A model generated the notes under the pieces. It was not told where the DNA came from, did not search any database, and saw only the letters and a list, made by a program, of their open reading frames with translations. Positions 1 through 12,080 of a DNA stretch of 64,000 bases are shown piece by piece. A program made the translations under genes and the position numbers. How positions within the stretch are numbered: the first letter of the stretch is position 1; each line of letters starts with the position of its first letter. The DNA comes from Trichuris trichiura. Taxonomy: Eukaryota; Nematoda; Enoplea; Trichinellida; Trichuridae. Where the stretch lies: contig JBAJFE010000015.1 of assembly GCA_037903355.1 (NCBI GenBank), forward strand, positions 682,001 to 746,000, in the 5' to 3' direction.

Positions 1-1427
1 AAACCGTGATTCTATTTGATTGTGAACATAACGTTTCCGTAAAAGCACAACTTATATTCAGACATGTAATTATTGTTTCTAATATTTTCTTATTAAGTTG
101 AGATTTAAGGTTTATCGCACCCTGTCGAAGGTCCTTTGAATCAGCGTTGATGGCGAGCAACAATCCGCCCTGAAAGCTCTACTTGGTAAGAAAAGATGAG
201 AAAACAATACGTCGTATCTTTTTGAATAGTACAATAATGGAGTAATGCACGCAGTTATTTGGAAGTTTTTCATGTGTTATGTAGTTTGCCCGGAAAACCA
301 GCCTAAATTTATTTTTCTTTTTCAATGACGATTGATAGTTGCCCATGAAACCGACCGTTCACGAAATCTACCGCAACTTTGTCATTCAAATTCCTAAGGA
401 TAATAAGTGAAGTATACCCAACATGAAAACGGATACGCCCGTGAAAACCAGTAATTTAGTTCCCCATTAAAGACGGAACATCAAAAAGTAAATTTGTTTT
501 AAGAACAAAGCCTCTTTCAGTTCTTTTATCAGTTGCCATGGATTTTAAGGTTGTAAAATGCTGTATGCACTGCAGTCAGTCTCTCTGTTCATCACACTTT
601 TTTAGAGTAAATTTGAAATACCGTAGATTCTAATTGACGGAAAAGAGTATTATTTTTTCTTTTTCTCGATAAACTTATTCTTCTTTTCCTTTTCCTATCG
701 CTTACTGAAGAAATTAGGCAACTTTTAAGTGAACGTTATCACACTAAGCATTTAGGAATTCGTTAAAATCATATCTTTTTAAAGGAATAATCATATTTCA
801 AAACGTTCTTTGCTCCCAATGTTTATACAATCAGAGTAAATACGATCGTTCTTCAAGGTCAACGAAATAGGTTATCAGTTCATTATATCAGCCAGAGGGA
901 AGAAATTGTTTGAGCATTTGTTTGCTTTAATCGTATAGTAGTCAGTCCTAATGTTTGCACTTGTAAGATGTAGCTTAACCTCTTATACGCTGAAACGATA
1001 AAATTCTATACTTACAAGCAATGTGTCAATAGTAAGTGGGTTATTGAAACGACCTTATATTAGGTCAATCAGTGATTTGCATACCACTAAAGTATTGTGG
1101 CCGAGACCCAGACGCTCAAAATCAGTGTTCGCTCGTTCCGACTTGCAGAGCAGTTGCTCCTATGCGACTACTGCTGATCGCTGCTCGTTCATTCCAGTGG
1201 TAAATGCTGCCGGTTGGAGGATCCATTTGGAAAAGACCAGTCGCTGGACAGGACGACAGGATGACGGTGCCATATGGAAATGATCGACAGAAATGAAGAA
1301 TTCTTCAAAAGATGATGGACAAACCAGTTCAATGTTGGAATGAAAGATGGTGAGTCTTTTAGTCTTAAACACCTTTCATTTTTTCAACTTTTAGAATCTC
1401 GCTGACGGCTAATTAAAAAGAAATGAC
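1..1427. other. AT-rich stretch, no gene seen
   Basis: No open frame longer than about 90 codons, no recognisable protein motif and no obvious repeat. The open frames at 1023-1372 overlap on both strands and look like chance. Confidence 0.5.
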
Positions 1428-1712
1428 CATTATAAATTCGTGAAAAGAGAGCAGAGAAAATTGTCCAAACAGCGGATCGTAAACTCGACCAAAAAAGAGG
1501 ACGAAAAAAGGAAAGGACGACAGCTCAAAACGGGACGACAATTTCAAACCGAGAGGGCCATTCAAAATTCGTGAAGAGGATCGAGCAGAAAATTTCCGGA
1601 CAGCCAATCGTCTAATTGACCAAAAACGAGGACGAAAAAAAGGAAAGGACGACCGGTCAAAACTGGACAACAATTTCAAAACGGAGGACGAGTCAAAGAC
1701 GCTTGACATTTC
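1428..1712. repeat. Imperfect direct duplication of about 130 bp
   Basis: The stretch starting near 1428 (AATTCGTGAAAAGAG) returns near 1558 (AATTCGTGAAGAGGA), followed in both by the same GA-rich track with GAGGACGAAAAAA and GGAAAGGACGAC. The open frames across it on both strands are products of the purine-rich repeat and are not called as genes. Confidence 0.65.
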
Positions 1713-2690
1713 AATTGCACTATTTTTTGAAAAGACGCTCGAAACTATTTTTTAAAGTAAGAAATTTGTCGTTTTTTGCTTATGTTGATTTTTGCATTAT
1801 TTTAGGTCGAAAAAAGAAAACAGCTGAAGAAACACGATATTTTGCGTCGCTATTTGTCCGTCTGATCAATCCGTCAAAATGTCAAACGACCAAATATTGT
1901 CATACCTGTGGCAGAGAAGACTCGCTCGTTTGGTATTGTCTGTCTTCTGCTGACGTCAACTGGCAATATAATTTTTAGATTCGAGCGATGTCCGTCTGTT
2001 TCGGAAGTGCATTTCAAAGACGAAGAAGATTTTGTGGACATGAAGTCTACTGGTCTTCAACATCAGCATATATCATCGCTGAGATTTTTCTCAGCAACTC
2101 ATTTCATTCCTTCATCTTCTCTGACGGAGCAGATCATATCCTGGTGTTGGGTATGAATCTCTCTGTTTTATGATGTGATCTTTTCACATCTCGAATTTTT
2201 TGTCATACTTCGCTCTTCAGCATCGTCTCCTGTTCGAAGACATGGTCTGGAATCATCTTATGGATCGCGCTCCGCTGATCGCGTCTCGTGATCATCATTC
2301 TCTCATCTCGTCTCATGTCTTCTCTCCTCTGAGCTGATGAGCTGTTTCTCTCATCATGTTCAGTTCTTTTTACTCAGTCTTTCATTCTCAGTCTCTCTCT
2401 CTCTCTCCTGGTTCATTTTCTGGGAGGGGGGTTGTCTTCGGCCAGGTTCTTTCGGTCCGATTGGTGGATCCGATTCCTGGTATTAGCACGGATCGGGAAT
2501 CCGCTCCTGTATTCGAGTGTATTATGCCGGCATCCGGCGCGTTTTTTAAGTCTTTGTTTACTTAGTGGTTTTTTTGAGCAACCTTCTTCCCCCTGGTGTG
2601 ATTTTTTTGATCACGTGGTTCCTTCCCCATTACCACGTTTCGAGTGACATGGCGAGTGACAACCTCTCATGCGGTTATTTCTGAGATGGA
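1713..2690. other. Intergenic, pyrimidine-rich part
   Basis: Nothing gene-like. From about 2160 to 2420 the plus strand is rich in TCTC/CATCTC simple-sequence runs. Confidence 0.45.
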
Positions 2691-3335
2691 TGGATGAGTC
2701 ATACCCCCTCGTGCGATCGTTCTGACATGCAAATTTTGGGAGTACCCCATCATGCACTGATTTTGACATGCATTTTTGGGGGTACTCCCCTCAGGCAGTA
2801 ATTTTGACATGCAGATTAGAGTATTTCCCCCATGCGATTATTTTGACATGCAATTGCGAGGGTACCCTCCGCATGCGATGACTTCGACATGCAATTTTGA
2901 GGATATCCCCTCATGCGATCATTCTGACATGCAAATTTTGGGAGTACCCCCTCATGCACTGATTGTGACATGCATTTTTGGGGGTACTCCCCTCATGCAG
3001 TGATTTTGACATGCAGATTAGAGTATTTCCCCCATGCGATGATTTTGACATGCAATTTTGAGGGTACCCTCCGCATGCGATGACTTTGACATGCAATTTT
3101 GAGGGTACCCTCTGCATGCGATGATTTTGACATGCAATTTTGAGGATATCCCCTCATGCTGTGGTTCTCACATGCAATTTTGAGATTACCCTCCGCATGC
3201 GATGATTTTGACATGATCTACAGGGGTACTCTCGCATGCGATGACTTTGTCAAGCGGTTCGAGAGTACCCCCTGATGCAATGACTTCGACATGCACTTTT
3301 CAGTGATCTCCAGCATGCAATGTGTTGGATGCTAC
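2691..3335. repeat. 41-bp satellite with higher-order structure
   Basis: Monomers of about 41 bp carry TTTGACATGCAATTTTGAG and GGTACCCTC and end in GCATGCGATGA. Adjacent GCATGCGATGA boxes at 3073 and 3114 are exactly 41 bp apart. A distinctive monomer variant (GCAGATTAGAGTATTTCCCC) occurs at 2811 and again at 3013, so about five monomers form a higher-order unit near 202 bp, and the variants between them follow in the same order in both copies. The array decays after 3250. Confidence 0.85.
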
Positions 3336-3950
3336 TATTTGTGTGACATCCTCATGAGATGATTTTATGGACTTGCACAGTGACTCCTTTTCATGCAATG
3401 ACTATGTTAGCGATGACAATTTTCTCGCTGGATTATCATACTGTCAGCACGGTCCTTTCATGCAAGAACATTTACGCTCGTAGGAGATGTACCCTCTACG
3501 TGAAGGCAACATGCCAGTGCCAGAACATCCATCAGCACAGGGGTTATACACTCCATGCCAATCTAACATGTATGCTTCAATTCCAATCATACATCTAGGA
3601 ATCATACCCACTACTAGACCGCTGTACGTTATAGGACTCCATTAGATATTTTAGACCCATGGGAGCGACATTCATACTTCGCATGCAGGTATATAGGTAC
3701 CAGAGGAACGGTATGGCTCCACGGGTTACAAGCAAGTGGTACAACTCCTACTCTCAGGTGTTGTACTTTTTAAGAATAGGCAACATGCGGTCCATTTCCA
3801 TCAGAGAAGGTACGGTATAGTATCCCCATTTCAGAGCAAAATATGTTTCATGAAGGTCCATTGGTCAGTGTGAGGATGACAGAAGGTGCCAAAATTGCTG
3901 TGGATGTCTTGTGGTTTGAAACTTTCTTTTCTTTTCAACTGCTCTGTACA
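3336..3950. other. Degenerate satellite flank, no gene
   Basis: Scattered CATGCAA boxes suggest eroded satellite to about 3560. No gene is supported. Confidence 0.35.
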
Positions 3951-3952
3951 TT

Positions 3953-4198
3953 TCAAGTCTGTCGCATGTTGCCCTGTCGCGCTTGTCGTTGATCTTGAGG
4001 CTTTTTTGTTGTCTTTGTGACAGTAGTCCTTCCATTCTTGTGCTTTTCGCTGCTGCTTTCTTCCGCTAGCATTGCGTAATTTTGCTTGAGCTCTTCAATT
4101 CCCATTAAATTGTTTTTTAACTTTTCAATTCGTGACTTTTCCATTTGCTTCGTTCGGCACACCTTGCACTTTTTATCCTTTCTCAAAATAATCTCTGC
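3953..4198 (-). CDS. Possible coiled-coil, highly basic ORF or exon (unidentified)
   Basis: An open minus-strand frame of about 80 codons with no in-frame ATG near its upstream end. The product is strongly charged: a Cys pair (CKVC) near the start, then a Lys/Glu/Leu segment with heptad-like spacing that could form a coiled coil, then a Ser/Thr/Lys/Arg/Gln-rich tail. Composition is more protein-like than most frames nearby, but there is no clear splice acceptor and no family is recognised. It could be a fragment of a retroelement nucleic-acid-binding protein or chance in AT-rich DNA. Confidence 0.18.
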   Translation of the reverse strand, partial: AEIILRKDKKCKVCRTKQMEKSRIEKLKNNLMGIEELKQNYAMLAEESSSEKHKNGRTTVTKTTKKPQDQRQARQGNMRQT

Positions 4199-6720
4199 TG
4201 CTCACAATTGGCCAACCGAGTTTGCATACAGTTCACATATTTTTTGTCATCACCTTTGCTCCGATTGCGCCAAATGAGCGGTCATTTTCCGACTTTGCTT
4301 TCCTTGTAATCGCGTCCGTGACAAACGATTTGTGGATTGTGTCTTTGTGAACATATAACACCATTTGTTAACCATTGCAGACAATTTTAACCATTGTAAA
4401 CTTCGCCACTTCTACACCGTACCTCCTCTAATGAAAACCTACAAGCCCATAACCAGAATCCAACGGTCAAACGAGAGAACAATACTATCCCATACATTTG
4501 AAATTATATACGAGCACAACGCGACACATTCAAACCTATATCATGCCATGATGTAATACATGAGGATGTCACACAAATAGATATATGAGATCACTGTCAT
4601 GCAATTAATACATGTGTGAGAATTCAATGTTATTAACACTCCCGGCATGCAAACATCAATTCTTACCAATGGAACAGAATGTCGTGTAGTTCTTCTTGTA
4701 GGTTCTGACTTTGGGCTGAAACTGGATGCCCTACCAACGTATGGATGGGCGGTTATTAGTTCAAAACGGGACAAAACTTTGCCAAGACATCGAGAACAAT
4801 GCACACTGCTTTGGGTCAGTTTTACTTTGGCATTTCACCCGAAGGACCTCCCAAAAATTCTTTATTTCATTATCCAATTCAGCATGCAAAACATAGAATG
4901 CAATAGTATCACAGTGAAATACACTACAACAACTGCAATGTTGTTTTCGCCTAAAAATAATTCATCATCTATCCGTGCAACAAAAGCTATTTTTTTGTAA
5001 CAATTTAAAAGACAGCTTACCGCAGACTATGCCTTTATCACACACAATATATGTGACCAGTAGAAATGCCAAGCTTGTCTCAGCTAACGATCGGTCTTTT
5101 TCAAATGGTACTTACCAAATCATCGTCAACTGATTCATTTCTTTGTGTCCATTGTGGTGAATTCTAACACCTTGAATTCATGCCAGATTTCATCAGCTTT
5201 TTACTCATCGCTTCCTTTGCCATCACCAATTTCCGTTCGCTTACTCTAAAACGTCAGTTTGTCAACTTTTATTCACCATGACAGAACTAATTAACTTATA
5301 TACTTACCAATGTAGAAGGACTATGACAATCATGATTGTACCAATGATATACCATTCTCCATATGATATTATTAGTCACAGTTTCAAGACGACCTAACAT
5401 TATGCAAATCAGCAGCAGCTACTAACGGCCGTTATCTGACCTCTGATGTAACAAAGATAAGGCAAAACGCTTACTTTAGCCCGGTCAATGTACGATTTGA
5501 CCTGATTTTCCTGTTTACATTCCATCCGAGTAGATTCTTCGATGCAAACTAACAGACCTCTTTGGCTCTATTACTTTTCCTTTCTGTTTGAACAGCGAAT
5601 TTGTCCTGTTTTCATTGTTTACAAATGTTCAGTTCAGTTCCCTCCGGCAACATTATCTGAAAGTTTACTTTTAGTTTACTCAAAACGAAAAAATTTTTCA
5701 TTCTTACCTTTTATGATGCGTCATTTTTCCATTTGCATTTGTTTCCAATCCTGAAATACACTTACTATACAATATAAACGTTTCTTACCAAATCCATTTA
5801 GGAGGAACCAATTTCTTTTTAACATGTTGTGACCATTCCTTCGTTTCATAATGCTAAACTGAAACAATAACGTTTCAAATTTATCGTTCATACCTATTCG
5901 TTTCTTTTTGACTTCTTTTCGCTATCCATTTAGTTATTCTGGTGTATGCGAGAGCAACAAACACTTCACCTGCAAATGAAATTTTTTAAATTCAACTTAC
6001 CTTGTCTACAACAATTGCTAGACAGGCCAACGTCTCCAAAATGTTGGTTGCTGTTAACCTGAAAGCAACTATTAAATTTCATTTGCATTAGAATCAAATG
6101 TAAAGAGCTCAAGGTTTTTCCGGCTGTAAGTGCATTTTGCCGTCAACCTTTACTCTTTTTCCGGATATGCAACCGGCTGAGAGATCACACCTCTACAGAA
6201 CAATTCAAAATTTTTTATTTTTAACAAATTGCACTTTCGAACAAAGGGAAAAGCGAAACTTTTGAGGGAAATCAATTCAGAAGGGAGCAAACGAAAATAC
6301 GACAACGGTATAATAGTTCGATACGACAACACAAGTATTCTCAATCTCAAACCCACTATTATTGTCTCTCCTACCCGACAAATGGGAAGGTCAGCGGGAG
6401 CTCAGAAGGGAAAACTGATGGATACCACAAGCTCAAACCTCTCCCGCGCATACTCACTTACTGCCTTACCTATTTTCCCGTCAAGAAGCTGTCACCCTTC
6501 AAGATCCTACGCTGTTCAGCTCCAGGGTCATTTTCGCGCACACAGACCGGAACAGGACAGCAATTCCTACCACATCCCGCTACTTATTCCCACTAGCTTG
6601 TTTACTACATGGGGGTTCGTCGCCGCGGTCTTTGCACTCAGTTCAGTGTCCACTGTCCAGCGCCCATTGACTATCGTCCGCTTTCCAGGTCCACTGTTCC
6701 TACTTCTCACACTGGGGACG
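4199..6720. other. Intergenic, no gene seen
   Basis: Low-complexity AT-rich DNA. Short open frames at 4647-5000 and 6229-6720 lack motifs and codon regularity. Confidence 0.4.
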
Positions 6721-6726
6721 CACGGC

Positions 6727-6935
6727 AGTCGACATGCGTCAGACGGCACTCGACATGCTACTCACGGCATACTACATGCTACTTACGACACACTACATGC
6801 TACTCACGACATACTACATGCGACTCACGACACACGACATGCGACTCACGACACACGACATGCGACAGACGACACACGACATGCGACTCACGACACACGA
6901 CATGCGACTGTCACATGTGACATGCGGCACATGTG
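6727..6935. repeat. 21-bp minisatellite (CGACATGCGACTCACGACACA-like)
   Basis: About eight to ten tandem copies of a 21-bp unit built from CGACATGCGACT and CACGACACA. Because 21 is a multiple of three, it keeps three frames open and produces artificial His/Ala/Thr/Asp-repeat proteins. It runs into a looser ACATGTGACATG repeat to about 6965. Confidence 0.85.
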
Positions 6936-7017
6936 ACAAATGACAAGCGTGACATGTGACATGCAGATGATGCAATATTGTCGTTGTTTACTAATCTCAA
7001 CGGATAGCGCCGCACCC

Positions 7018-7058
7018 CGCCACCCCCCTTTTTTTTTTTTTTGGGGGGGGCGGGGGGG
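7018..7058. repeat. Homopolymer block C-T-G
   Basis: Runs of C, then about 15 T, then G with one C interruption. Likely unstable and hard to sequence accurately. Confidence 0.8.
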
Positions 7059-9560
7059 CAGCTATCCTTTCCATGCACCTTATTCTCAAGTAGAATGTAT
7101 CTCACCCGCCCTCCCCTCCGGAAACCAATATCTAAACCCACTATTCCCTATTGGATGTGAACCCGATATGCATGCTGGAACCTATAGTGCCTACCCTCGC
7201 CCTGCCTACTGCATACTTACACGTTGATCCGGAACTTTTCCATTTTTCTCTTTCTTTTCTTGCTCCTCTTGTTGTCCCTGTTCGTTTCTTCTCGTTTCTT
7301 TTCCGTCCTCGAATTGTCTTTTTGCATCCGTTGGTGTGGATCCTAAACACGGAACCATAAACCATATGAAATGTTGGACTGCAACCGCGACAGAAAAGAC
7401 ACGCGCCAGTTGAAAATTTTATTCACGCAATCACACAAAATGTATGCGTAGAAGTGTTATTCACGAAATCAACAAATTCTTTTTTTCATTGTTTTTCAGA
7501 GCTTTCAGGACTGGCCAGGTCCCGTCGTCAGCAAGTCAGCAGTCGTCCATTCCAGTGCTTTCCCTGAAAAAGAAATTCTTGTCACAAAAAGTCGATTGGA
7601 CAAAATGTACTTATCTTTTCAAGAAGAGGGCCAAATTTCTTCAAAGTCGAACTATAAACGCGAAATTAATTGATTAAGTTCACATGAACAACATGCGACT
7701 GCTACGATATTCCCTTCATGCTGTAACATGCATACATGCAGCAGTGACGCGACAATGTCGAACGACGTCCACTTTGTCTCTTTTTAAATTGTTCCACACA
7801 ACCATTTGGCAATTCTAAAAACCTGAAAATGCAATTCTAATCTTGCAAATTTGACTTCCTGCAAAGGGATTACCTTATCAGCATTAGTCGCCAACGCCGT
7901 CCTTATCTGCATGTCGAAAGACTAAAACGATAAGATTAAATTCTTGAAATTGTACAGTTTCTTTTGCTCTATTGATCACCTAAAATACCTTGTCGCTTTT
8001 CTTTGAATGCGGAATAATTGTCGCACAAAATTCATTGTTGTAAAGGGGACACCATATGCTAATGACAAGATGTGCTTGTACATTGTCAACCTGAAAGAGT
8101 AAAAAGTTATCATAATAAAACTTTTTATTTTATACTTACAGGAACAGCAATATCTGTTCTTCATTTCGGCAAACAGATTTTTTATCAGTCCGTTGACGAC
8201 AGGATGAGACGAGTCCGGAAAGCTCTGAGAAACATTGCAGAAAACTCGCTTTTGTCAAACGAGTTTTTCCAGTAAATAACACTTCGACGCAAAGACAAAA
8301 AATATAGCAAACAAAAAGTGGGGGGTCAAAATATGGAACTGTGTAAAGCACAGCTGCGACTAACGAAAAAGGAGGGAGAGCGATCACAGTTCAGCCGATG
8401 TCGTCGACGAGAAAATCGAAAAATGAAATTAAATTTACCGTGCTCTGCTCACATCGATGCTTATTATGCAAATTTGACCGTGACCGATAAACCTTTACAC
8501 TGTTTGCTTTGCAACGAGTGTGAGTGCTCGGCTGACTAAAACGGAACGAATTATTTACACAAACTATTTACTTTACTAATACGTCGGATTGGAAGGGCAA
8601 CTGCGCAAGCCTTGAGGCAAATTTAACTTTGAGTAAACATTGTCATATACAATGAAACTTAATATTTTTTAAAACTGAATTTGATCCTCTCTTAAACACA
8701 AATAAAAGGCGTTATTAATGTGATTGTTTCAACACGTGAGCATAAATGCCAAGAATCGATGAGAAAATGAAAATGCAAATTGAATGAACTTTTTTTACCC
8801 AACTTCAAAAAGTATGGTAACTGATAGAAAATAATGCGTTCCAACAAAAAAACCGCAAATGACAATAGCTTTACTTGTGCTTCGAAGGAACCAATAAGAA
8901 TTCATCATCGATCCTACCAAAACAACAATTTTACCCGAATGTGAAACCGCAAAGAAGCCAAATGAAATGAAACGATTTATCAATCAATAACTATCTATAT
9001 CCCTGCGCTAAACAACCATTTCTTTGCACCCGTAAGCAATAGAAACACGTTAAATAATACTAATGATAGCACAGTTCTCAATGGTGGCCGTCGTCCAGTG
9101 ATGTATTGGGAAATGTATTAACGCTACGAAGGGACATCTGCTTTCATGGAATTGCAGAACGTTACTTATCCTTTGCGTATTTTTAATTCTTGAATTCCTA
9201 AATCTCCCACTTCCTCATCTTTTCCTAGGCTCACTGAATACACCATGCAGATTAGTAATAACCTTTCGCATGCTAATTCATCTCCATAGATCATTCTCCA
9301 TTCTTCTTTGACATATATGCAAACGACTAAAAACTGATCCGAAGCATATTGGCTACTTAAAGCTCCAATAAGTTTTCTGCAAAATAAAGGGTAAACTGTC
9401 CAAATTAATATTGTCAAAAATAAACAAACGTTTTTTCCATTTGAAAATATATCAGTATATGATGGTTATTGCTCCGTAGTGTTTGTTCACATTAACACAT
9501 TCGTTTTTCGTAACACAAGTTGCTTCGTAATGGGATAATATTTCATGGCTTTTGGGATAT
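7059..9560. other. Intergenic, no gene seen
   Basis: Only short overlapping open frames (7141-7365, 8072-8539, 9166-9417), none with a motif or splice structure I trust. Confidence 0.4.
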
Positions 9561-9686
9561 CGTTTACGGCTTTTCCCGTTTATTGTCCGTGGTAATATCT
9601 GTAATTGAACGAAGCAGCTGCTCTACCAACGGATGGATGAGCAATTATTAGGAAACGATATGTAGAAATAAAGCAGTCAACTTTAT

Positions 9687-9725
9687 TCAAGAACTTTCGG
9701 AACGCTTTAGTTCCGTAGTCAGAGA
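9687..9725 (-). ncRNA. Hammerhead-like motif, mutated core (family C)
   Basis: Reads CTGACTA (expected CTGANGA, one mismatch), stem II CGGAAC/GTTCCG with loop TAAAGC, then GAAAGTTC. Probably inactive. Confidence 0.5.
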
Positions 9726-9773
9726 GATGGAGGAGAGCTCGTTTTTGGTCCTCGGGAAGAGCTCTTCCCCATC

Positions 9774-9811
9774 TCACTGACGACGGAATTAGAGCGTTCC
9801 AAAAGCTCTGA
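9774..9811 (+). ncRNA. Hammerhead-like motif, mutated core (family C)
   Basis: CTGACGA is intact. Stem II is CGGAAT/GTTCCA and the GAAA box has become AAAA, then GCTC. Stem I would be TCA with TGA. Confidence 0.5.
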
Positions 9812-10096
9812 AATAAAAAGTTGAGCGTATTGGTCCTGTACGATTTTCCTTAGTAAACGCTCATCCATTCGTTGGTAGAGCAATTGTTTCATTTAATTAC
9901 AGATACCACCAAAGACAAAAAAGGGAAAAAGCCGTAGAAGCTCTACCAAAAACCACTCATTTTTCTGATTACAAATGCGCAGCATGAGTAATAAGAAAGA
10001 TTAAAAGTTAGAAATTTTTAATTACGAAGTATTAATGTACCTCAGTTTTTCAAAATCAAAACAACGTGTTTCCTTCCATAGAAAGAACCATGACAA

Positions 10097-10109
10097 AGCC
10101 GTGTTAACA
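10097..10109. repeat. Target-site duplication, left copy (13 bp)
   Basis: AGCCGTGTTAACA, repeated exactly at 10515-10527 on the other side of the palindromic element. Confidence 0.8.
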
Positions 10110-10279
10110 TAAACACGGGTGCTTTGTAACGGGCGCCTGTTTCATGTTTGTTAGATCTTCTACTACTTTTCCCGCTTTTGTCTGTGTTGCTATTTGTCGA
10201 AGTCGAAACAATTGCTCTACCAACGAATGGATGAGCGATTATTAGAAAAAATTCAAAGACAATACAGTCAGCTTTTTTA

Positions 10280-10318
10280 TTTAGAGCTTTCGGAACGCTC
10301 TGCTTCTGTCGTCAGTTC
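10280..10318 (-). ncRNA. Hammerhead ribozyme motif (family C)
   Basis: CTGACGA, stem II CAGAAG/GTTCCG (weakened by substitutions) with loop CAGAGC, GAAAGCTC, then TAAATAAA. The core boxes are intact. Confidence 0.6.
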
Positions 10319-10337
10319 CGTCAAAAACTCCTTCATC

Positions 10338-10376
10338 TCACTGATGACAAAACTAGAGCGTTCCGAAAGGTCTAAA
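10338..10376 (+). ncRNA. Hammerhead ribozyme motif (family C)
   Basis: CTGATGA, stem II CAAAAC/GTTCCG (two weakened pairs), GAAAGGTC, then TAAATAAA. Stem I is TCA with TAA. Core boxes present, stems degenerate. Confidence 0.55.
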
Positions 10377-10514
10377 TAAAAAAGCTGACTGTATTGTTTT
10401 TGAATTTTTCCCAATAATCACTCATCCATTCGTTGGTAGAGCAATTGTTTATACTAATTACAGATACCTTCACACAGAGAAAACACGGGAAAAGCCGTAG
10501 AAAATTGAACAAAC

Positions 10515-10527
10515 AGCCGTGTTAACA
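10515..10527. repeat. Target-site duplication, right copy (13 bp)
   Basis: Exact copy of the duplication at 10097-10109. Confidence 0.8.
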
Positions 10528-11084
10528 ATCACAAATCAAATCTATTTATAAAAACGGCGGTAGAAGAAAGAAATTACTAATTACTTTCATTTCATTTCCT
10601 TTTGCTAAGTGAAGGAATTGCATAGAAAATTTAATGAAGAGCTTATCAAAACTTATACCTGTGATTAGTAATACTTCCGCAAAAGCTATAAACAAATGTA
10701 AAGTTTTCGAACGAAGAATCTTTAATCTATTGCAAATCTGGAAGTTATCATTCAGTTTCCTAAAATGTTTAGAGAAATCATAACAAAGCACTTTAATCTT
10801 GTAAGCAAATTAATAATAATAAGAAGAACAAAGAGCGCTTGTTAAAAGACTGCACATCTCACAAAGCACATCAGTCTTTCAATGTCTTCACGGTAATCAT
10901 TCGCTTAATGTGGACGGTGAAGACAAAACATGATGGATCAATGCATACGACAAACAGCTCTTCTTTCCATCAGTAACGTTTGTACTTAATGAGCTGTTCT
11001 TAACCCGTCTAATTGAAAACATCGTTGATAATCAGAATTATGGCTTACGAAACTTCCATTAATTCATAAATGTTATTAAACGAA

Positions 11085-11375
11085 ACAACTGCTCTACCAG
11101 CGGATGGATAAGTAATTATTAGGAAAAACTGTACAGAACCAATCCTCAGAAATGACGTTAGTGAAACGGAGGAGAGCTTTTCCCGAGGTTCAAAAATGAG
11201 CTCTCTTCCATCTCACTGACGACGAAACTAGAGCGTTCCGAACGCTCTCAGATAAAGTTCAGTGCATTGGTGCCGTACACTTTTTCTTAATAATCGCTCA
11301 TCCATTCGCCGGTAGAGCAGTCGTTTCGCTAATTCACACAAATACAATCACACAGAGGAAAAACTGAAAAAGCCG
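11085..11375. mobile_element. Palindromic hammerhead element, family C, degraded
   Basis: Arms GCTCTACCAGCGGATGGAT (11092) and the complement ending near 11323, with outer AAAAAGCCGT on the right. It is the counterpart of the 9565-9935 element in the second copy of the segmental duplication. The left-arm core is eroded beyond recognition. Confidence 0.65.
11213..11253 (+). ncRNA. Hammerhead-like motif, mutated (family C)
   Basis: CTGACGA, stem II CGAAAC/GTTCCG with loop TAGAGC, then GAAC instead of GAAA, then GCTC. Expected to be inactive. Confidence 0.5.
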
Positions 11376-12080
11376 TAGAAGATCTATTAAAAGCCATTGG
11401 GTTTTCTGATTACTAATGCACAGTATCAGTAAAAAGAGAAATTATACGTTAGAAGTTTCAACCTACGAAATAATGCACCTCAGTTTTTCGAAATGAATAA
11501 AAAATTTCATTCTAAACAAAGAATCACAATAAGGCCCTGTTGACAATGACAAATGAGAACTATTTGTAAACACGGTGGTACCAGAAAAAAATTACTAATT
11601 AGCTACGTTCACTTCTGCTAAGCAAGGGAATTGCATAGAACATTTAACGATGAATTTTTTCAAAACTTATACCTATAATTGGTAATGCTTTTCCAAAAAG
11701 TATAAACAAGTGGAGTGTTTTTGAACGAAGAATCGTTAAAATATTGCAAATGTGGAAGTTATCATTTTCTTAAATCGTGTAGAGAAATTATAACAAATCA
11801 CTTTAAACTTGTTAACAAATTAATAATAATAACAAAGAGCGTATGCTAGAAAATTCGACATTTCATATAGCAAATCACTGTTTCAATGATATCCTCATGG
11901 TAATCAATCGTTTAATAAAGATGAGGACAAAATATGATGGTTGAATGCATACGACAAACCGCTCTTCTCTTCATCAGTAACATTTATACTTAACGACCTG
12001 TTCTTAACTTCCATATTTGAAAACATCGCCGATAATGAGAACTATGGATTACGAAACTTTCGATAGTTCATTACATATTT

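Larger units (their letters stand above)
9565..9935. mobile_element. Palindromic hammerhead element, family C
   Basis: Inverted arms carry GCTCTACCAACGGATGGATG (9618) and its reverse complement (to 9890). Outside these are TATCTGTAATTGAAC and its complement, and ACGGCTTTTCCCG against GGGAAAAAGCCGT. Two ribozyme-like cores face each other around the centre. Ends are judged from arm symmetry; no clear target duplication was found because the element lies in duplicated DNA. Confidence 0.7.
10110..10514. mobile_element. Palindromic hammerhead element, family C, 405 bp
   Basis: Flanked by the 13-bp duplication AGCCGTGTTAACA. The left tail has GCTTTGTAACGGGCGCCTG and TTTCATG, then TTTTCCCG, then the arm GCTCTACCAACGAATGGATG; the right arm is its complement ending near 10447. 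The head-to-head ribozyme cores lie at 10280-10318 (minus) and 10338-10376 (plus). The second copy of the surrounding duplication (near 11540) lacks the element and so represents the empty site. Confidence 0.85.
9560..12080. repeat. Tandem segmental duplication of about 1 kb
   Basis: Two diverged direct copies: about 9560-11080 and about 11085-12080. Matching landmarks include the palindrome at 9600/11090, the CACCTCAGTTTTTC-type segment at 10040/11480, GAAGGAATTGCATAGAA at 10611 against AAGGGAATTGCATAGAA near 11625, TTAATAATAATAA at 10811/11821, and GAATGCATACGACAAAC near 11945. The first copy is longer because it holds an extra palindromic element (10110-10514). No coding content is recognised. 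Confidence 0.8.

Noticed and set aside
2776..3214. Frames on both strands over 2.8-3.2 kb
   Set aside because: They are translations of the 41-bp satellite.
6229..6936. 235-codon plus-strand frame
   Set aside because: Its C-terminal third is the 21-bp minisatellite read in frame, and the rest has no motif and overlaps other open frames.
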